A DNA stretch of 64,000 nucleotides from JAMZMI01 sp047632435 (GTDB lineage: Bacteria > Bacteroidota > Bacteroidia > Cytophagales > Cyclobacteriaceae). The translations under genes and the position numbers were made by a program. The DNA lies in assembly GCA_047632435.1 (NCBI GenBank), contig JBLICU010000007.1, positions 1 through 64,000 of the forward strand, read 5' to 3'. The notes under the pieces are model-generated. The model was not told where the DNA came from. It saw only the letters and a program-made list of their open reading frames with translations, and ran no database searches. Position 1 is the first letter of the stretch. Each line of letters begins with the position of its first letter. Of this stretch, positions 18,555-28,342 are shown piece after piece.

Positions 18555-19265
18555 ATGTTCGACTGGATAAATTCAAGAAAAAAATTAAATCTTACGGTAG
18601 ATATTCATTCACATCTATTACCAGGTTTGGATGATGGGGTGAAGTCATTTGATGAGTCTATTGAAATTCTTCAAAACCTACAATCTTTTGGTTATAAAAA
18701 GGTAATTACGACCCCTCATATTTATCCTGAGGTATATCCAAATACTCCGGCAGGAATTGCAGAACGTTTTGATATTTTAAGTAAAAAAATTAAAACATAT
18801 GGAATAAGCATCGAATTGGAATTTGCGGCAGAATATCAAATGGATTCTTTATTTCTTGAAACAATAAAATCTGATGCGCAACTTTTAAGTTTTGGTGAAG
18901 GTTATGTTTTATTTGAAACCTCATTTTATAGCAAGCCATTGATTTTTAACGAGGTAATTTTTGAGCTTCAGTCCAAAGGGTATACGCCGGTATTCGCGCA
19001 TCCCGAACGTTACCATTATCTTGAAAAAGATTTGAGTTGGTTGCGTTCATTGCACAGTCAAGGAGTTAAGCTTCAGGTGAATTTGCCTTCACTTGTTGGA
19101 GCTTATGGTGATGGGCCAAAAAAAACGGCCAATCGTCTATTAGATGCATCAATGGTGAGTTTTTTGGGTTCTGATATTCACCGGGCAAATCAGGTGGGTG
19201 TATTGCGGCAGGCATTACAACAAAAAATAAAAGAAAATGTGCTGCTGAACAACAGTCTCCTGTAA
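18555..19265 (+). CDS. PHP-family tyrosine-protein phosphatase, CpsB/YwqE type
   Basis: A 236-residue cytoplasmic metal-dependent phosphatase. The PHP motifs are complete: DIHSHLLPGLDDGVKS, TTPHIYPEVYPN, FAHPERYHY and FLGSDIHR, which supply the His and Asp metal ligands. It follows the Wzc-like kinase by 28 bases and is expected to dephosphorylate its tyrosine tail, the usual pairing in Bacteroidota and Firmicutes capsule loci. Confidence 0.93.
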   Translation: MFDWINSRKKLNLTVDIHSHLLPGLDDGVKSFDESIEILQNLQSFGYKKVITTPHIYPEVYPNTPAGIAERFDILSKKIKTYGISIELEFAAEYQMDSLFLETIKSDAQLLSFGEGYVLFETSFYSKPLIFNEVIFELQSKGYTPVFAHPERYHYLEKDLSWLRSLHSQGVKLQVNLPSLVGAYGDGPKKTANRLLDASMVSFLGSDIHRANQVGVLRQALQQKIKENVLLNNSLL

Positions 19266-19361
19266 GGAGTGCTGTGGATAACTTTTGGTTCTCTTTTTAG
19301 GAGACCATAAAAAAAATGGACTAAATTGTTATGTACCTAGTTCTTACTTTAACTGTCATTT

Positions 19362-20765
19362 ATGCACGAAGAGTATAAACACAAGGAGGAAAAGGAGTTG
19401 ATCAGAAGATTTGAAGCGTTCCTCAAAAACAAGGAAGTTCACTACTTCGATGAAGACTCATACCTTCAGGTAATTACATATTACCAAAATCACGAGAAAT
19501 TTATTTTGGCTCTAAAGGCCTGTGAGCTTGCTTTGAGTCAATACCCATTTTCTCAGGAGATCATTATGGAAAAGGCGGACGTACTCATCCGTTTGGAACG
19601 TGCTGATGAAGCTATTGAGGAGCTTGACACTGCTCTCAATTATCATCCGAATGATCCCGAAATCATGATCCAGAAGGGCAACATTCATTCACTATTGGCT
19701 GAATATGATGAAGCCATTCAATGCTTTGAGGCATCATTGGATTTTGTGGAAGATAAAGATGAAATCTATTACAGTATAGGTTTGGCCAACCAGGGATTGG
19801 GTAAATACGAACAGGCAGCTGACAACTATAAGCTAGCCATTGAGTACAATATGCTCAATGAAAATGCCCTCTATGAATTGGCTTATTGCCTTGACATCAC
19901 AGGAGAGCTTGAGAGCAGCCTTTCTTATTATAATAAATTCATAGATCAGGATCCATTTTCTGAATACGCATGGTATAACCTTGGTATAGTTTACAATAAG
20001 TTGGAACAATACGACAAGGCAATTGATGCATATGAATATGCATTGGCCATAGATGATGATTTTAGTAGTGCCCATTTCAATCTGGGTAATTCATACATGA
20101 ACTTATTCAAGTATGAATTGGCTTTGAAATATTATCTGAAAACTTTGGATCTCGAAGGGCCAAGTTCTGAAATATATTGCCATCTCGGTGCTGTATATGA
20201 AAAATTATTGATTTTTGATAGGGCTATCAAATACTATCAAAAATCAACCAAACTTGATCAGCTGTATCATGAAGCATGGTATGGGCTTGGTGTTTGTCTC
20301 GCCCTTCAGGAAAAATGGTATGAAGCCATACATTTTTTCAACAAGGCTCTAAAAATCGATCCGGAAAATGGATATTATTGGAAGGCCGTGGCGGATGCTG
20401 AGTATAAAATGGGGAATATTGTATCAGCTATAGATGCCTATGAGGAGGCTTCCGAGATGGATGCGGAAAATGCAGAGATATGGTTAGATTGGTCCAACAT
20501 TTATTACGAGCAGGGAGATTTTGAAAAAGCTCAGGAAGTGATCGAGGAAGGATTGGTTGAATGTCCTGATGAATCAGAGTTATACTACAGAAGTGTAGTC
20601 TACTTGATTGAAGGGGGACGCTATAAAATGGCTGTAAACAGACTCGAAACTGCACTAATGCTAGATTTCGAAGGACACTTGAAACTATTCGAATTTTTCC
20701 CGAAATTGCAGACGCAAAAAGCCTTGTACAAAATTGTAGATCAATACAGAAAAAACAATCTTTAA
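19362..20765 (+). CDS. Tetratricopeptide repeat protein
   Basis: A 467-residue protein made almost wholly of TPR helices, about a dozen 34-residue repeats recognisable by patterns such as AWYNLGIVYNKLEQYDKAID and AHFNLGNSYMNLFKYELALK. There is no signal peptide or membrane segment, so it is probably a cytoplasmic scaffold. TPR proteins of this length and composition are common in Bacteroidota near housekeeping genes. No catalytic domain is present and its partner cannot be told. Confidence 0.88.
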   Translation: MHEEYKHKEEKELIRRFEAFLKNKEVHYFDEDSYLQVITYYQNHEKFILALKACELALSQYPFSQEIIMEKADVLIRLERADEAIEELDTALNYHPNDPEIMIQKGNIHSLLAEYDEAIQCFEASLDFVEDKDEIYYSIGLANQGLGKYEQAADNYKLAIEYNMLNENALYELAYCLDITGELESSLSYYNKFIDQDPFSEYAWYNLGIVYNKLEQYDKAIDAYEYALAIDDDFSSAHFNLGNSYMNLFKYELALKYYLKTLDLEGPSSEIYCHLGAVYEKLLIFDRAIKYYQKSTKLDQLYHEAWYGLGVCLALQEKWYEAIHFFNKALKIDPENGYYWKAVADAEYKMGNIVSAIDAYEEASEMDAENAEIWLDWSNIYYEQGDFEKAQEVIEEGLVECPDESELYYRSVVYLIEGGRYKMAVNRLETALMLDFEGHLKLFEFFPKLQTQKALYKIVDQYRKNNL

Positions 20766-20830
20766 AGCAAAACTTAATAAAATTGAATTTTTAATTTTTG
20801 AGGCTTGTCGTTACAAGCATAAACCCAACT

Positions 20831-21592
20831 ATGAATTATCATCTTAATAACGTTCCAGAGAGGCCGGCAAAGCCAAGAAATACAGGATATACCATGGTTA
20901 TGGACAAAGGTCTGAGCATCAGAGAGACTGAGGACATGATTGAAACCTGTGGCAATTATATTGATATTGTAAAATTCGGATGGGCCACTTCTTATCTCAC
21001 ATCAAGGCTGAAAGAGAAAATTGCCTTATTGAAAGAAAATGGTATTCCTTGTTATTTTGGAGGAACACTTTTTGAGGCTTTTATAGTCCGTGGACAGTTT
21101 GAAGATTACAGAAGATTACTTGATGAGTTTGGGGTGGAATTTGCCGAAGTTTCTGATGGCTCATTAGAGATGAATCATGATGATAAATGTGATTATATCA
21201 CCACATTAGCCAAACAAGTGACGGTATTGAGCGAAGTTGGATCAAAAGATGCTGCTAAAATCATACCCCCCTACAAGTGGATAGAACAAATGCAGACTGA
21301 ACTTGACGCTGGTGCATGGAAGGTTATAGGAGAAGCTCGCGAAGGTGGAAATGTTGGTCTTTTCAGAGATTCAGGTGAAGTAAGACAAGGCTTAGTGGAA
21401 GAGATTCTAACTAAAATTCCAGAAGAAAAAATCCTTTGGGAGGCACCTCAAAAATCGCAGCAAGTTTGGTTTATCAAACTCCTTGGTACCAATGTAAATC
21501 TTGGAAACATTGCTCCAAATGAAGTGATTCCTCTTGAGACCATCCGTTTAGGTTTGCGAGGAGACACTTTTGATCATTTCCTGAATAAATGA
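20831..21592 (+). CDS. comA: Phosphosulfolactate synthase (ComA family)
   Basis: A 253-residue TIM-barrel enzyme of the ComA family, which adds sulfite to phosphoenolpyruvate to give (R)-phosphosulfolactate. Visible family motifs are DIVKFGWATSYL, CYFGGTLFEAF, EVSDGSLEM and EAREGGNVG. ATG 20831 (MNYHLNNVPERPAKPR) is preferred to the TTG 33 bases upstream. The stop codon overlaps the start of the DUF368 gene (ATGA). In archaea the product feeds coenzyme M. In Bacteroidota no coenzyme M is expected, so a role in sulfolactate, cysteate or sulfonolipid supply is plausible but inferred. The comB and comC partners are not in the window. Confidence 0.88.
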   Translation: MNYHLNNVPERPAKPRNTGYTMVMDKGLSIRETEDMIETCGNYIDIVKFGWATSYLTSRLKEKIALLKENGIPCYFGGTLFEAFIVRGQFEDYRRLLDEFGVEFAEVSDGSLEMNHDDKCDYITTLAKQVTVLSEVGSKDAAKIIPPYKWIEQMQTELDAGAWKVIGEAREGGNVGLFRDSGEVRQGLVEEILTKIPEEKILWEAPQKSQQVWFIKLLGTNVNLGNIAPNEVIPLETIRLGLRGDTFDHFLNK

Positions 21593-22491
21593 CCCATATT
21601 TTTTTGATCCTTAAAGGAATGGCAATGGGAGCTGCCAATGTCATTCCTGGGGTTTCTGGTGGTACCATCGCTTTCATTACAGGAATCTACGAGCGATTAA
21701 TAAATTCACTCAAATCTTTTGATTTTAGGGCAGTCAAGTTACTTTTTTCGGGTAGCTGGAAAGCGTTTGTTTCGAAGATTGATTTGTATTTTCTGGCTTC
21801 AATTCTTTTTGGTATAGCCATTAGTATTTTGAGCTTATCCAAAGTTCTGGAATGGGCTTTTAAGAGTTACGAATCTCTTACGCTATCTTTCTTTTTCGGA
21901 TTGATAGTCGCCTCTATAGTAGGCGTGGGCAAGCAAATTTCCAAGTTCAACTTTTCAAATATTGTTGCCTTGGTGATAGGAGTGGCTATCGCCGCTGGGA
22001 TTGCCTTTTTACCTCCTGCTGAACCAAACGAGTCGTTTTTATACTTGATTATTTGTGGAATGGTCGCGATAAGCAGCATGATTCTACCAGGGCTGTCGGG
22101 CTCCTATATTTTACTTTTGATGGGTAACTACGTACTCGTTATTCATGCAATAGGTGCGATGGATTTTAGTATTCTCCTTCCGTTTGCACTTGGCTGTATT
22201 GTTGGACTCTTGCTTTTCGCTCAAGTATTGTCCTATCTATTCAAGCACTTCCGTGATTTCACCATAAGCACACTGACTGGATTCATAGCCGGATCACTTG
22301 CTATTATTTGGCCATGGAAAGTCACTCAATATGTGACGCTTGCCTCCGGCAAGGAAAAAGCAGTCGGTTATTCTTGGTTTTTGCCTGAACTAGATGGATC
22401 TTTCTTCTTCGCCTTGGTGCTCGCATTGATTGGCTTTTTGATTGTTTGGCTGATGGAATACATTGCTTCTCGCAATAACTCAAATATCTGA
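21589..22491 (+). CDS. DUF368 membrane protein (PopT-type polyprenyl-phosphate transporter)
   Basis: A 300-residue inner-membrane protein with about eight helices and two inverted repeats of the signature: GAANVIPGVSGGTIAFITG near residue 15 and SSMILPGLSGSYILLLMG near 165. DUF368 proteins have been shown in other bacteria to recycle undecaprenyl phosphate across the membrane. Its ATG overlaps the stop of the phosphosulfolactate synthase gene by four bases, so the two are translated together. Why an isoprenoid carrier flippase is coupled to a sulfonate enzyme is not explained by known pathways. Confidence 0.9.
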   Translation: MTHIFLILKGMAMGAANVIPGVSGGTIAFITGIYERLINSLKSFDFRAVKLLFSGSWKAFVSKIDLYFLASILFGIAISILSLSKVLEWAFKSYESLTLSFFFGLIVASIVGVGKQISKFNFSNIVALVIGVAIAAGIAFLPPAEPNESFLYLIICGMVAISSMILPGLSGSYILLLMGNYVLVIHAIGAMDFSILLPFALGCIVGLLLFAQVLSYLFKHFRDFTISTLTGFIAGSLAIIWPWKVTQYVTLASGKEKAVGYSWFLPELDGSFFFALVLALIGFLIVWLMEYIASRNNSNI

Positions 22492-22552
22492 TCATATTCT
22501 ATTCGCGTTACTTTATTTTTGACTCCAGTATTAATTTTTCGAGTCACAGGTT

Positions 22553-23293
22553 ATGCGAAAATTCGGATTAATTGGATTTCCATTAGGGCATTCATTCTCC
22601 AAAAAATATTTCACAGAAAAATTTCAAAACCTTGGGTTGACTGATCATCAATACGAATTATTTGAAATGCCCGATTTGGGTAGTTTCATGGAATTGTGGA
22701 ATGATTCAGACTTGGTTGGCGTTAATGTGACTGTTCCTTATAAAGAAAAAGTGATGTCATTCATCACCCGATTCGACAGGAGTGCCGAAAAAGTAGGTGC
22801 TGTGAATGTGATCAAGAAAGAAGCGGATGGATTGGTGGGATACAATAGCGATTATTATGGCTTTAAATTATCACTCGAAAAATTCATTGGTATGGGTAGC
22901 GATATAAAGCGCGCTTTGATTTTAGGAACAGGAGGTGCCTCCAAAGCAGTAAAAGCTGTTCTGTCAGATTTAAATATTGAATACAAAATAATTTCTCGTA
23001 CAAAGTCAGATAACAATTACACGTATTCTGAATTGATGGAAAATGATTCAATAGTCGCAGACGCAAATCTAATTGTCAACAGTACGCCTTTAGGAACTTA
23101 TCCAAAAGTTGATACATGTCCTGATTTGCCTTACGGCGTGATTGGTACTCATCATTTTTTGTACGATTTGGTTTATAATCCTGCCCTGACAAAGTTTTTG
23201 TCAGAAGGGTCAAAAAGAGGGGCGGTAGTAAAGAACGGATATGACATGCTGGAACTACAAGCCGAACGTTCGTGGGAAATTTGGAATAAATAA
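22553..23293 (+). CDS. aroE: Shikimate dehydrogenase
   Basis: A 246-residue NADP-dependent enzyme that reduces 3-dehydroshikimate to shikimate in aromatic amino acid synthesis. Substrate site residues lie in GFPLGHSFSKKYF and in VNVTVPYKEKVM with the catalytic Lys. The Rossmann motif is GTGGASKAV, and STPLGTYP and KNGYDMLELQA close the fold. It is slightly shorter than E. coli AroE, as usual for Bacteroidota. It ends three bases before the uvrB start. Confidence 0.95.
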   Translation: MRKFGLIGFPLGHSFSKKYFTEKFQNLGLTDHQYELFEMPDLGSFMELWNDSDLVGVNVTVPYKEKVMSFITRFDRSAEKVGAVNVIKKEADGLVGYNSDYYGFKLSLEKFIGMGSDIKRALILGTGGASKAVKAVLSDLNIEYKIISRTKSDNNYTYSELMENDSIVADANLIVNSTPLGTYPKVDTCPDLPYGVIGTHHFLYDLVYNPALTKFLSEGSKRGAVVKNGYDMLELQAERSWEIWNK

Positions 23294-23296
23294 ACA

Positions 23297-25318
23297 ATGG
23301 ATTTTATACTTACATCGGAATATACTCCTACTGGCGATCAACCCAAAGCGATTATTCAGCTGGTAGATGGATTAAACAATAATGAGCCTGCTCAAACATT
23401 ATTAGGAGTAACCGGTTCTGGCAAGACTTTTACGGTGGCCAATGTCATCGCTCAAACCCAGCGACCGACGCTTGTGCTTTGTCATAACAAAACTTTGGCG
23501 GCACAGCTTTATGGGGAGTTCAAGAGCTTCTTCCCAGAAAATGCAGTGGAATATTTCATCTCCTATTACGACTACTATCAGCCTGAAGCCTTCCTTCCAA
23601 CATCGGGTATTTACATAGAAAAAGATCTTTCAATTAATGAGGAAATAGAGAAACTACGACTGAGTGCTACATCGTCCTTACTATCAGGTAGACGCGATGT
23701 GATCGTGGTGGCATCTGTTTCTTGTATTTATGGAATTGGCAATCCCGAGGAATTTGGCAAGAATGTCATTCGCGTGCAGGAGGGGGAGGTGATCCCAAGA
23801 AATCAGTTTTTGTTCAGCTTGGTAGATATTTTATACAGCCGAACTGAACTGGATTTTAAAAGAGGAACCTTCAGAGTCAAAGGAGATACTGTCGATATCT
23901 TCCTCGCCTATGCCGATTTTGCCTACAGGTTTATTTTTTGGGGCGATGAAATAGAGGCGATTCATAGAATAGATCCGTACACTGGTGAAAAGCTAGGTGA
24001 CGAACGAATAGTGGCAATTTTTCCAGCAAATCTTTTTGTGACAAGTAAAGACATGCTTCAGGTTGCCATTCGTGAAATCCAGGACGATATGGTCGCTCAG
24101 GTTCAATTTTTCGAAGATGAACGAAGGTTTTTGGAAGCCAAAAGATTGAAGGAACGTACCGAGTTTGATCTCGAGATGATTCGCGAAATCGGCTACTGTT
24201 CTGGTGTAGAAAATTACTCCAGGTATTTTGACAGACGTGAAGCCGGCGCACGACCTTTCTGCCTGCTTGATTATTTTCCAGATGATTACCTGATGATCAT
24301 TGATGAAAGTCATGTGACTGTTCCTCAAGTCAGGGCAATGTGGGGAGGTGACAGGAGCCGAAAAGTAAATTTGGTTGATTATGGCTTTCGTTTACCATCG
24401 GCACTGGACAATCGTCCATTGACTTACAACGAATTTGAGGAAATGATCAATCAGGTGGTGTTTGTAAGCGCCACGCCAAGTGAGTATGAATTGCGAAAAT
24501 CAGAAGGTGTAATTGTAGAGCAACTCATCAGACCTACTGGACTTTTGGATCCAATCATAGAGGTTCGCCCTAGTTTGAATCAGATTGATGATCTGATGGA
24601 AGAAATACAACTTCGTGTAGAGAGAGATGAACGTGTATTGGTGACTACCCTCACCAAAAGAATGGCCGAAGAGCTGACCAAATATTTAGTAAATGCAGGA
24701 ATAAAGACCCGATATATTCATTCGGAAGTCAAGACTTTAGACAGGGTGGAAATATTGCGCGAATTGAGATTGGGAGTTTTTGATGTCCTTGTTGGTGTGA
24801 ATTTACTTCGTGAAGGTCTGGATTTGCCTGAGGTGTCGTTGGTTACAATTTTGGATGCTGACAAGGAAGGATTTTTGAGAAATGAAAGATCACTAGTTCA
24901 AACCATAGGACGTGCCGCACGGAATGAGAATGGTCGGGTAATCATGTATGCTGATAAAGTAACAGATTCCATGCAAAGAGCAATGGATGAAACCAATAGG
25001 CGAAGAGCTATACAGCAAGCTTACAACATAGAACATGGCATTACACCTACAACAATCATTAAAAATAGGGAGGCTGTCCTTGGACAAACTACTGTGGCTG
25101 ATAGTAAGCGGGGAGGTAAAAAATATTATGTTGATCCCGAAGAAACTAGCATAGCGGCTGATCCGGTGGTGGCATATATGAGTGTGGATCAGCTCAAAAA
25201 GCTAGAATCCGAAACCCGTCGCAAAATGGAAAAGGCTGCCAAAGACTTGGATTTCATGGAAGCAGCTCGACTCAGAGATGAAATGCTCGAAGTTCAAAAG
25301 ATGCTTAAGGATAAATGA
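23297..25318 (+). CDS. uvrB: UvrABC system protein B
   Basis: A 673-residue damage-recognition helicase of nucleotide excision repair, full length. Walker A is GVTGSGKT. The beta-hairpin region has SYYDYYQPEAFLPTSG followed by IYIEKD. Helicase motif II is DESHVTVPQ and motif VI is QTIGRAARN. The C-terminal UVR motif (MEKAAKDLDFMEAARLRDEM) contacts UvrC. It follows aroE closely and may be cotranscribed with it. Confidence 0.97.
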   Translation: MDFILTSEYTPTGDQPKAIIQLVDGLNNNEPAQTLLGVTGSGKTFTVANVIAQTQRPTLVLCHNKTLAAQLYGEFKSFFPENAVEYFISYYDYYQPEAFLPTSGIYIEKDLSINEEIEKLRLSATSSLLSGRRDVIVVASVSCIYGIGNPEEFGKNVIRVQEGEVIPRNQFLFSLVDILYSRTELDFKRGTFRVKGDTVDIFLAYADFAYRFIFWGDEIEAIHRIDPYTGEKLGDERIVAIFPANLFVTSKDMLQVAIREIQDDMVAQVQFFEDERRFLEAKRLKERTEFDLEMIREIGYCSGVENYSRYFDRREAGARPFCLLDYFPDDYLMIIDESHVTVPQVRAMWGGDRSRKVNLVDYGFRLPSALDNRPLTYNEFEEMINQVVFVSATPSEYELRKSEGVIVEQLIRPTGLLDPIIEVRPSLNQIDDLMEEIQLRVERDERVLVTTLTKRMAEELTKYLVNAGIKTRYIHSEVKTLDRVEILRELRLGVFDVLVGVNLLREGLDLPEVSLVTILDADKEGFLRNERSLVQTIGRAARNENGRVIMYADKVTDSMQRAMDETNRRRAIQQAYNIEHGITPTTIIKNREAVLGQTTVADSKRGGKKYYVDPEETSIAADPVVAYMSVDQLKKLESETRRKMEKAAKDLDFMEAARLRDEMLEVQKMLKDK

Positions 25319-25359
25319 TAGAATCAAATTAATTTCGAGCTGGAAAGAAATAGCATAAT

Positions 25360-26421
25360 ATGTATAAACGCATCAACGGGATTCAACACATCGGAGTAGG
25401 GGTTTCAGACTCTGAATTATCTCAAAAGTGGTACAGGAAATTTCTAGGAATGGATATTCGAATTTTTGATGGTGTTGCTGCGGCACCTCTGATGGATGTC
25501 TACACCCATAACGAAACCATCACCAAAAGAGCCAGCATGATCTTGAATATACAAGGCGGCTGTGCAATGGAAGTGGTAAATCCAACTTCTTTTATTCCGA
25601 AAAAACCAGATTTTGACACCCAGCTTGGAGATATCGGAATCTATATCAATCAGGTGAAAACCATGGATGTTCATGCTGCTTATGGGTATTTCAAAAAAAA
25701 TGGAGTAAAACTGCTTTCCGAGGCTGTAGAAATGCCAGATGGAGGTAAGACTTTTTATTGTGAAGATCTCAATGGGCTGATTTTTCAAATACTCCAGGGA
25801 AGTAATTTTTATACTAAAGGAAAACACTTAACAGGGGGGCCAAATGGTTGTGTGATCGGCGTGACTGATATAGACCAATCGCTAAAGTTGTATGCCGACA
25901 TTTTGGGATATGATAAAGTTGTCTATGATGAGGAAGGCGTATTCAGTGATTTTCAGAGCCTTCCTGGCGGGAAAAACAAATTTAGAAGAATCAGGCTTAC
26001 TCAATCCAATCCTCCGGGTGGGGGCTTTGCAAAGGTCTCTGCGGACACTTATATAGAAATGATTCAGGCGATCGATTACAAGCCAAAGAAAATTTATAAA
26101 GGCAGAATCTGGGGAGATATTGGTTTTGTCCATATTGGCCTTGATGTCAGAGGAATGAAAGTGCTTGGTGAAGAATTGGCGCAAAAAGGATTTGGATTTA
26201 CCTGTGATACCAAAGACACACTTGACATGGGTGGAACTACACGGGTGCATTGTGTTTATATTGACGATCCAGACGGTATTTTGATTGAGATGATTGAAGT
26301 TTATAAAATCCCAATTCTAGAAAAATTTGGAATTTTTCTAGATGTAGAAAAACGTGATCCGCTAAAACCACTACCAGATTTTATGCTTAAGGCACTCAGA
26401 TTTGGCAGAATAAAAGATTGA
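25360..26421 (+). CDS. VOC superfamily protein with two glyoxalase-like domains
   Basis: A 353-residue protein with two vicinal-oxygen-chelate regions, the first beginning IQHIGVGVSDSELSQKWY and the second GCVIGVTDIDQSLKLY. Metal-ligand candidates are His in IQHIGV, Glu in AMEVVNP, His in FVHIGLDV and Glu in ILIEMIEVY. It resembles extradiol-dioxygenase or 4-hydroxyphenylpyruvate-dioxygenase-like proteins in layout, but I cannot assign a substrate. It stands alone between uvrB and the nitrilase-fold gene. Confidence 0.75.
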   Translation: MYKRINGIQHIGVGVSDSELSQKWYRKFLGMDIRIFDGVAAAPLMDVYTHNETITKRASMILNIQGGCAMEVVNPTSFIPKKPDFDTQLGDIGIYINQVKTMDVHAAYGYFKKNGVKLLSEAVEMPDGGKTFYCEDLNGLIFQILQGSNFYTKGKHLTGGPNGCVIGVTDIDQSLKLYADILGYDKVVYDEEGVFSDFQSLPGGKNKFRRIRLTQSNPPGGGFAKVSADTYIEMIQAIDYKPKKIYKGRIWGDIGFVHIGLDVRGMKVLGEELAQKGFGFTCDTKDTLDMGGTTRVHCVYIDDPDGILIEMIEVYKIPILEKFGIFLDVEKRDPLKPLPDFMLKALRFGRIKD

Positions 26422-26508
26422 GATAAGATCGCTGCATTAATGAAATCATTTGGCCTCTTTTTTCAGAATGAATCACGCTACCATTATTAAAAATAAAGTA
26501 AAGGCAAA

Positions 26509-27231
26509 ATGAAAATTGCCATTATTCAATATCAATCTGTTTGTGGTGATATTCCGACCAATATTTCCAATCATCTTTATTGGATAAACCGTGCCATTGG
26601 CCAAAATGCAGACGTAGTTATATTCCCTGAATTGTCGCTCACTGGTTATGAACCTACTTTGGCCAAAGATCTGACTATCGAAATTCAAGATGGTCGATTG
26701 GATGAGTTTCAAGTGCTTGCAGATTCTAATCAAATAATCATAGGAGTTGGAATCCCGCTAAGAATTCCTCGTGGGATTTGCATTAGCATGGCCATTTTCA
26801 AACCCCATCAAAATAGATCTTCGTATTCCAAAAAGCACCTTCATCCAGATGAAGTACCCTATTTTGTATTGGGTATCAATGAAAGTGTGATGCTAGATAT
26901 TAACTTAGGAATTTCAATAGCCATTTGTTATGAAATTTCTATTGAAGAACATGTCAAAAGCGCATTTAATGAAGGCGCAAAAATATACTTAACCAGCGTG
27001 GCAAAATCAATCCCGGGAATAGATCAAACGATGATCAGACTGTCTGATATTGCTCGAAAATATGGTATGACTGTATTGATGTCCAATGCCATTGGCGAAG
27101 CTGATGGTGTAGTATGTGCTGGTAATTCTTCCATTTGGAATACAGCAGGAGACTTAGTTGCTCAACTCAATGGGACTTCTGAAGGTATTTTAATCAGAAA
27201 CATAGATGATCCTCGAATTGGCGAAATCTAA
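26509..27231 (+). CDS. Carbon-nitrogen hydrolase (nitrilase superfamily)
   Basis: A 240-residue cytoplasmic amidase-like enzyme. The catalytic triad of the family is visible: Glu in FPELSLTGYEP, Lys in YSKKHLHPDE and Cys in AICYEIS. The C-terminal part is short, ending soon after the NAIGEADG and GNSSIWN segments, which suits the small free-standing branch. The amide substrate is unknown. It precedes the broken universal stress gene by about 140 bases. Confidence 0.88.
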   Translation: MKIAIIQYQSVCGDIPTNISNHLYWINRAIGQNADVVIFPELSLTGYEPTLAKDLTIEIQDGRLDEFQVLADSNQIIIGVGIPLRIPRGICISMAIFKPHQNRSSYSKKHLHPDEVPYFVLGINESVMLDINLGISIAICYEISIEEHVKSAFNEGAKIYLTSVAKSIPGIDQTMIRLSDIARKYGMTVLMSNAIGEADGVVCAGNSSIWNTAGDLVAQLNGTSEGILIRNIDDPRIGEI

Positions 27232-27369
27232 GAATATTGGAGAGATTAAAATCAAGCAATTCGTTGAAATTGCGACACAAAAGTGATAACATTCATTTTC
27301 GGTGATGATGTCTGTCATCGTTTTTCTGAAACTATCGTGATAACTTCTTTTCATCAAATCTTCAGGAAG

Positions 27370-28197
27370 ATGAAAAAGATATTAGTACCCACAGATTTTT
27401 CCGAATGTGCAACTGATGCATTGCATACTGCGATCGAAATTGCTCATAAAAACGGTGCTCAGATCGAATTTCTGCATTGCAAAAGCGTGCCACACAATTA
27501 GACCTTGCTATCTGATCCGAAGCACAGGCTCTATGCAGACATTGACAGGGACACCAAAATAATACGTTATAAGCTAGATGAACTCATAAGACTTGCGGAG
27601 AAATCAAATGTGAGTGCTAAACACCATATGTGTTATGGGCAAAGCAAAGAAGAAATATTTCGGTTCATCAACAAGCAGGATATTGATTTGGTTGTGATGG
27701 GTTCTCATGGAGCCAGGGGGATTAAAGAGCTATTTGTAAGTAGCAATGCTCAGCAAGTAGCACGCTATTCTGATGCGCCGGTATTGATTCTGAAAAAGAA
27801 AATAGATACAATCATTTCCAGCCACGTAATTTATATTTCTGAGTTTAATCAAGACGTATTGACGGCTTTTGAAAAGGTGTTGTAATTTGTAAATATGATT
27901 AATGCCAGCATCGATTTGATATATATCAATACTCCTGAGTATTTTAAAGAATCATGTGATATTAAAAAATTAATTGAACCCTTTCAGAAGTTAGCCGGAT
28001 CAGTTATATCAAATGAGGAAATAATTGACGCTGAGACTTTTGAGGGTGGGCTGGAAAAATATTGTGAAAACAGGGGAGATGGACTTGTGCTTATGGCCAA
28101 TCATGGTAAAAAGGGTTTTGGTAGATTTTTTACGGATAGTTTGATCGAAAGAATTATCAACCATGTTGATGTACCGGTTTTGAGCTTTCGTATTTAA
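27370..28197 (+). pseudogene. Universal stress protein (tandem UspA), broken by two in-frame stops
   Basis: One frame from ATG 27370 to 28197 encodes a two-domain UspA protein of about 275 residues, the usual Bacteroidota length. It starts KKILVPTDFSECATDAL; the first-domain nucleotide loop is VVMGSHGARGIKELFVSSNA, and the second domain ends LVLMANHGKKGFGRFFTDS and DVPVLSFRI. TAG at 27499-27501 replaces a position that is often Trp, and TAA at 27883-27885 lies in the interdomain linker, consistent with CAA to TAA. Sequence on all three sides stays family-like, so the lesions look recent. Partial products might restart at 27505 or 27895. Confidence 0.85.
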
Positions 28198-28315
28198 GTC
28201 TGGACCAAGCCCGAGATATTTCTACGCTTTCAAAATGAAGACTTACGGATTTGAGTTACTTCCGCAAACGTGGTACTGATTTGTCATGTAGGGGGATAAA
28301 CATAATTAATAGGCC

Positions 28316-28323
28316 TATTTTTG
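28316..28323 (+). promoter_or_regulatory. Candidate -7 element for the DEAD-box helicase gene
   Basis: TATTTTTG fits the Bacteroidota -7 consensus TAnnTTTG and lies 19 bases before the helicase ATG. No clear -33 TTG is seen at the right distance, so this is a weak call. A short AGGC/GCCT inverted repeat surrounds it. Confidence 0.35.
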
Positions 28324-28342
28324 CGCCTACTAATTTAAGCAG

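Noticed and set aside
19833..20655. Leftward frames within the TPR gene
   Set aside because: They are antisense shadows of the repetitive TPR coding sequence.
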